From positions 1-10,434 of the forward strand of contig JBCDCZ010000162.1 of the NCBI GenBank assembly GCA_039180865.1: DNA of 10,434 nt, in the 5' to 3' direction. Source of the DNA: JBCDCU01 sp039180865. GTDB lineage: Bacteria > Pseudomonadota > Alphaproteobacteria > Rhizobiales > JACESI01. Made by a program: the position numbers and the translations under genes. The notes beneath the pieces are model-generated. The model saw only the letters and a program-made list of their open reading frames with translations. It was not told where the DNA came from and did not search any database. Of this stretch, positions 7,460 to 10,434 are shown in pieces; position 1 is the stretch's first letter, and each line of letters begins with the position of its first letter.

Positions 7460-7984
7460 ATGGACAGCGGGGAAGGGGACCAGGACACCTTTGATGGCTT
7501 CGATCCGTCAGTTGATATTCTGGTCGGGCTCGTCGCAGTGGTCCTTTTGGCCACAATCTTGTTTCTTCCCCTAGCGGACCTTTCCGAACGTCGCGCAACG
7601 ACGGCGCGGGCAGTTTCCGAAACGCTCACGCAAGACCTCAACCTGACGTTTGAAGGAAACCCAACCGCGCTCTTTCTCGCAAGCGCAGATGGCATAGAAA
7701 TTCTGCCTCGACGCGACGACGCGCCCCCAATCGGGCTCGATGACATTCTTGACGCCAGTGTCCTCGCAGCGCGCCTCAATGATGCAAAAGAACGGCAAGA
7801 GCACCCCGTCATTTTCATCGGTGAGAGGGGGCAGGAGGCCGTCTTCCTCATGGAACGTCTGTTGGAGAGAACTGCCCTTGAGCGGTTCAGCCGAATCTAC
7901 CTTGACGAGAGTTGTGATTATCTGAGCGACACGTTCAAACCGTCCGGCTGCGTTAGCCTGATCGGCGGCAGGGGAGGCTTATAA
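7460..7984 (+). CDS. ExbD/TolR-like single-pass membrane protein (first of two)
   Basis: A 174-residue protein. The frame is open further upstream, but ATG at 7460 lies just after the previous stop with a GA-rich site (GGAAGAGG) before it. The N-terminus is acidic and cytosolic, followed by one transmembrane helix at about 18-39. D19 at its cytosolic start matches the proton-carrying Asp of ExbD (D25) and TolR in position. The periplasmic part shows the ExbD/TolR-like pattern of strand-helix-strand: ALFLASADGIEI (70-81), then EHPVIFIGERGQEAVFLMER (114-133), then FSRIYLDESC. C152 and C164 could form a periplasmic disulfide. No OmpA/peptidoglycan-binding domain follows, unlike MotB. The stop shares one base with the next start (TAATG). 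Family assignment rests on topology, the key Asp and its ExbB-like neighbour, not on strong identity. Confidence 0.65.
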   Translation: MDSGEGDQDTFDGFDPSVDILVGLVAVVLLATILFLPLADLSERRATTARAVSETLTQDLNLTFEGNPTALFLASADGIEILPRRDDAPPIGLDDILDASVLAARLNDAKERQEHPVIFIGERGQEAVFLMERLLERTALERFSRIYLDESCDYLSDTFKPSGCVSLIGGRGGL

Positions 7985-8811
7985 TGCGCGACGGGCAGAT
8001 TATCGTCCTGGCTGATATCGCAGCAAGCACCCTCGGTATTGCTTTGCTATTGTTGACGATTGTCTATGCCGGTTTCGGGACACGGACTGTTGAGCCCACA
8101 ACACGAGAGCGACTGGAAAGTCAGGATATTGCTCAGGCTTTTAAACCTGTGACAGCCGCACCACTATCGGCAAACACCATGATCAGACACCTTCATGGGC
8201 GCAGTCGTGCAAGCCCGGACGGAACGCGGTCAATTGAAGTGTTCGCGGATCGCATTGAGCTGCGTTTAACGGGGATCAACGGCGCGGTCGAAGCCATTGT
8301 GTTGCAGCGGGACGCCAGCGATTTTGGCTCGCAATTGAACACGGCGCTCACTGATGCCGCATGGCGCGAAAAACCCGTTCCGCTGTTTCTCTTCTCCAAT
8401 CAGCTCTTCAACGTGGTTTATGACGCCGTCGCACAACGTGGAATTGAGATTGCCATCTTAAACATTCCAAGGGCGCTCGTCGAACGTGGCCGTTCCGGTA
8501 ACACGGGCTGGAGCCGGTCCTTTTCGGTAATTCTTGAAAAGGATCAGCCGGTTGAAGCTTTTACAAATGATCTCACGAGTCTTCTTGCCGGAGAAGAACC
8601 GGCGACACAGCCGCGGCAGGCAAACACAGGCGCCGGAGAAAATGCTGGGAGTGGGGGTGTTTTTGGCTTCGGTGAGGGTGTCACCCAACGGGTGTTTAAT
8701 CTTTATGACCGTGTCATCGCGTTTTTATCGTCGCTCGGCATCGGCCTCTTATTGATTGCCGCTGCTGGGCTCATCCTCGTGACAGAATGGCGACATAAAG
8801 CACGCGGTTAG
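7984..8811 (+). CDS. ExbD/TolR-like membrane protein with an extra C-terminal membrane anchor (second of two)
   Basis: A 275-residue protein coupled to the previous gene by a one-base overlap. The N-terminal helix at about 7-30 begins IIVLADIAASTLGIALLLL, with D11 near its cytosolic end, like the ExbD channel Asp. The periplasmic region contains the ExbD-like succession of strands and helices: SIEVFADRIEL (83-93), DFGSQLNTALTDAAW (113-127), KPVPLFLFSNQLFNVVYDAV (130-149) and RGIEIAILNI (152-161). Unlike ExbD, TolR or MotB, it then has a Gly/Ala-rich linker (about 203-232) and a second transmembrane helix at about 246-267 with a basic tail (WRHKARG), so both ends should face the cytosol. It may pair with the 174-residue protein as a heterodimer inside the ExbB-like ring; this is inference. 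It ends TAG, with TGATAA just behind. Confidence 0.62.
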   Translation: MRDGQIIVLADIAASTLGIALLLLTIVYAGFGTRTVEPTTRERLESQDIAQAFKPVTAAPLSANTMIRHLHGRSRASPDGTRSIEVFADRIELRLTGINGAVEAIVLQRDASDFGSQLNTALTDAAWREKPVPLFLFSNQLFNVVYDAVAQRGIEIAILNIPRALVERGRSGNTGWSRSFSVILEKDQPVEAFTNDLTSLLAGEEPATQPRQANTGAGENAGSGGVFGFGEGVTQRVFNLYDRVIAFLSSLGIGLLLIAAAGLILVTEWRHKARG

Positions 8812-8832
8812 TGATAATTTTCACCAAAGCGT

Positions 8833-8859
8833 ATCAAACGGCACAATCTGCCGTTGGAT
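8833..8859. promoter_or_regulatory. 27-base imperfect dyad upstream of the 92-residue gene
   Basis: The arms are ATC-A-AACGGCA and TGCCGTT-G-GAT around CAATC, with 10 of 11 positions pairing. It lies 46 bases before the ATG at 8905 and 22 bases after the previous stop. No T-run follows, so an intrinsic terminator is unlikely. It could be an operator for the downstream genes or an intercistronic RNA hairpin. The core differs from the dyad before sctV. Confidence 0.4.
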
Positions 8860-8904
8860 CGTGTATAAAGTCTTACAGAACGAAGATGTTTGAGGGGAAA
8901 CGAC

Positions 8905-9183
8905 ATGAGCGAGATTAGCAGCGGCGGAACCCTGCCGCTCATTCCGACGCCCGCACAAGAACAGAAGACAGAAATATCCAATGATCACCTTCAGCATGTC
9001 GATGACAAGCAGAAGCAGGAGTATCACATGGATAAGAAAACCGCGGAGTTCGAGAAGATGCTGAATGACCAGCAGCAAATCACTGAGGTCACACAGAATC
9101 AACAAAGCAATGTTTTCGATCCGGCTTCTGAGATTTCACAGGGTTCGGTCTTCCAGGCGCCTGGAGAGGCTCGTTCCGTATAG
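8905..9183 (+). CDS. Hypothetical 92-residue Gln-rich hydrophilic protein in T3SS operon
   Basis: I do not recognise this protein. ATG at 8905 has a strong GAGGGG ribosome binding site eight bases upstream; an in-frame TTG at 8890 would lie before that site and is rejected. The product has no membrane segment and no Cys or Trp. It is rich in Gln (13 of 92), Glu, Lys and Ser. A Ser/Gly/Thr/Pro-rich N-terminus (1-18) precedes a charged predicted helix (about 25-65). A polar N-terminus of this kind fits, but does not prove, a type III secretion signal. It could be a secreted early substrate, a chaperone or a gatekeeper partner. It stands between the ExbB/D-like module and the regulator, with 93 bases upstream and 130 bases downstream free of genes. 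Confidence 0.6.
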   Translation: MSEISSGGTLPLIPTPAQEQKTEISNDHLQHVDDKQKQEYHMDKKTAEFEKMLNDQQQITEVTQNQQSNVFDPASEISQGSVFQAPGEARSV

Positions 9184-9313
9184 ACTTAGCTGATCACACG
9201 GCGATCGATACGGCCACCGGATGTCCTGTCATTATTGCTCGCAAAACAAACAACCAAAAAGAACGCGACATCAAAGACGATAAGAAACATGCGACCGGTT
9301 TTTAGGGGGTGAA

Positions 9314-10003
9314 ATGATCAACTGGTCGCCGGAATTTCAAGGCCTTGATCAAACGACAAAAGACCTGCTCTTGCGTCAAAGCACACGCAGGACCTTTTCG
9401 AACAACGGCATCATCTACGTTCAGGAGGATGACGCCGACAGATTCTATTTCGTTGAGAGTGGCTATGTGCGGCTCTCTTATCTGATGGAAGACGGAACGG
9501 CGATTCTCTATGCGATCGTCCCACCCGGGCAGAGTTTTGGAGAACTTGGTGTGTTTGACCAGAGTTATTATCCAGATACCGCCTCATCGATTGGGGAAGC
9601 GACCATTGTCGGTGTGCGTTCCGATCTATTCCACGATGATCACCATCAGAAATCGGTGTTGATGGATGCACTGGGCAAATTGATTGCAAAACGGTACCGC
9701 ACCTACATCGATGTGACAAAGAGCCTTTACCTGAGCACGCTGACGGCGCGTCTCGCGCAATCCCTGTTGCGCCTTATTGATAGCCTCGGCGAGACGATGG
9801 ACTACGAAGGGCGGCAGGTATCGTTTCTCGGATCCAGTGTGACACAGAGCGATCTGGGAGCCATGGCACGCGGAACACGCGGCAACGTTAACCGTGCGTT
9901 AAAGTCCTGGGAACGGGAGGGATGGATTGTGGTAAAAAATCGCAGGATCATCGTTTTGCGACGGCGGGAACTTGAGATGCTGACGATTGATGAGGGCTTT
10001 TGA
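9314..10003 (+). CDS. Crp/Fnr-family transcriptional regulator
   Basis: A 229-residue protein with an N-terminal cyclic-nucleotide-binding-like domain (about 10-125, with PPGQSFGELGVFD at 70-82), a long dimerisation helix (about 125-158) and a C-terminal winged helix-turn-helix (177-218, with TQSDLGAMARGTRGNVNRAL). ATG at 9314 follows AGGGGGTG. There are no cysteines, so it is not an FNR-type iron-sulfur sensor. The phosphate-binding Arg-Ser pair of E. coli Crp appears replaced (PDTA at 87-90), so cAMP binding is doubtful. In the recognition helix R189 and R194 align with Crp R180 and R185, but Crp E181 is Gly here. Its position inside the T3SS cluster and overlap with a needle co-chaperone gene suggest a local regulator; the Crp-type dyad at 4287-4308 is its obvious candidate target. 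The signal it senses cannot be told from the sequence. Confidence 0.9.
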   Translation: MINWSPEFQGLDQTTKDLLLRQSTRRTFSNNGIIYVQEDDADRFYFVESGYVRLSYLMEDGTAILYAIVPPGQSFGELGVFDQSYYPDTASSIGEATIVGVRSDLFHDDHHQKSVLMDALGKLIAKRYRTYIDVTKSLYLSTLTARLAQSLLRLIDSLGETMDYEGRQVSFLGSSVTQSDLGAMARGTRGNVNRALKSWEREGWIVVKNRRIIVLRRRELEMLTIDEGF

Positions 10004-10266
10004 TGGATACGAATGACGAAGCTGTCGGGGAAGGCGGTTACGATTTTCGGATGACCACCCTTGAGGAAGATCTTGCCGGAGAAAACGGCGCAGCGTTGAA
10101 AGAAGACGCAGCTAAGCGTCTCATGGAAATAGGAAACCGCTTGAAGCAGGCCATGGATCAAGGCTTGCCAAAAGAAGAGTACGAGAAGACAGAAATCACC
10201 TATAGGGCCCTTGCTGCCGCTCACGAAATCGTGATAAATTTTCCCGTGAAGGGGCAAGGTCAGTAG
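10003..10266 (+). CDS. YscE/PscE-like small T3SS needle co-chaperone
   Basis: An 87-residue helical protein. From residue 17 the sequence MTTLEEDLAG, then RLMEIGNRLKQAMDQGLPKE, then YRALAAAHEIV follows the layout of YscE/PscE/SsaE: an MT-x-LE-xx-L start, a helix, a short loop with Gly and an acidic/Tyr or Phe position, and a second helix with AL...A..I. YscE-type proteins bind the TPR chaperone YscG, and together they hold the needle subunit in the cytosol (family knowledge). The ATG at 10003 overlaps the regulator's stop (TGATG) and has GAGGG about seven bases upstream; the alternative ATG at 10051, which would give the YscE-like length, has no ribosome binding site. The similarity is weak by nature of this small family, so profile comparison is needed to settle it. 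Confidence 0.6.
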   Translation: MDTNDEAVGEGGYDFRMTTLEEDLAGENGAALKEDAAKRLMEIGNRLKQAMDQGLPKEEYEKTEITYRALAAAHEIVINFPVKGQGQ

Positions 10267-10271
10267 GAAGT

Positions 10272-10287
10272 TGCACGTCAGCGTGCA
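10272..10287 (+). other. Short intercistronic hairpin/dyad
   Basis: Perfect inverted repeat TGCACG / CGTGCA with loop TCAG, placed between the YscE-like stop and the ribosome binding site (AAGGAGA at 10294-10300) of the next gene. It may stabilise the downstream transcript or act as an operator half-site pair. No T-run follows, so it is not an intrinsic terminator. Confidence 0.4.
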
Positions 10288-10305
10288 CCATTGAAGGAGA
10301 GAAGG

Positions 10306-10434
10306 ATGGCATTACCTACAGTTACCGCCGCCGGTATCGATGCGGTCAACGCAACAACACCAGGCTTTGACTCGTTTCCGTTTGACGTAAACCGCGACGG
10401 TTTTGACCTTATTTTCCGGCAAAGCCAATTGCAG
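10306..10434 (+). CDS. Start of a small T3SS-cluster gene, candidate needle or other secreted subunit (cut by window end)
   Basis: ATG at 10306 has the best ribosome binding site in the window (AAGGAGA, five bases upstream), and the frame stays open for 43 codons to the window end. The visible N-terminus, MALPTVTAAGIDAVNATTPG, continues with an Asp/Phe-rich stretch ending DLIFRQSQLQ. It is polar, Ala/Thr/Val-rich, with no signal peptide or membrane segment. I cannot recognise a family from 43 residues. In Yersinia-type systems yscE is followed by the needle gene yscF, so a needle subunit or other early substrate is a reasonable guess from position. The strong translation signal fits a highly expressed structural subunit, but this remains inference. 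Confidence 0.55.
   Translation, partial: MALPTVTAAGIDAVNATTPGFDSFPFDVNRDGFDLIFRQSQLQ

Noticed and set aside
9235..9244. TTGC-TC-GCAA palindrome upstream of the regulator
   Set aside because: Too short to support as an operator and unlike the dyad upstream of sctV.
1..10434. CRISPR arrays, tRNA/rRNA genes, insertion sequences
   Set aside because: No regularly spaced repeats, no cloverleaf or rRNA-like segments, and no transposase frames were seen.

Overview
This window is the core of a type III secretion system (T3SS, injectisome) locus. Gene content and composition (mid-50s % GC judged by eye, tightly packed genes, Crp/Fnr-type regulator) suggest an alphaproteobacterium, possibly a Rhizobiales relative. 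That placement is an inference; no rRNA or tRNA is present to anchor it.

Left half, minus strand (3952 down to 1): a compact operon reading, in transcription order, small TPR protein (HrpB1/YscG-like), sctI (inner rod), sctJ (inner-ring lipoprotein), sctK, sctL (ATPase stator) and sctN (ATPase, cut by the window edge). sctK/sctL/sctN overlap by 1-4 bases. The order matches the hrpB1-hrpB2-hrcJ-hrpB4-hrpB5-hrcN operon of Hrp2 systems and nolB-nolT-nolU-nolV-rhcN of rhizobial systems.

Middle (3953-4380): a divergent intergenic region of about 430 bases with no convincing gene. It holds a perfect 8+8 dyad containing TGTGC-N6-GCACA, which has the geometry of a Crp site, upstream of sctV, plus a 10-base direct repeat.

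Right half, plus strand (4381 to the end): sctV (export gate), followed 12 bases later by three tightly spaced membrane-protein genes that look like a proton-channel module. The first is a polytopic protein with a C-terminal MotA/TolQ/ExbB domain. The next two are different ExbD/TolR-like proteins, the second with an extra C-terminal membrane segment. After these come an unrecognised 92-residue Gln-rich protein, a Crp/Fnr-family regulator, a small YscE/PscE-like needle co-chaperone overlapping the regulator's stop codon, and the start of a further small gene cut by the window end.

How it fits together: SctJ and SctV form inner-membrane parts of the basal body. SctK, SctL and SctN belong to the cytosolic sorting platform and ATPase. 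SctI is the inner rod/adaptor, and the TPR and YscE-like proteins are candidate needle-subunit chaperones. The regulator may control the locus through the dyad in front of sctV. The standout is the ExbB/ExbD/ExbD-like trio directly behind sctV. I know of no standard injectisome that carries such a module, so it may be a dedicated proton-motive-force-coupled accessory to the secretion apparatus.
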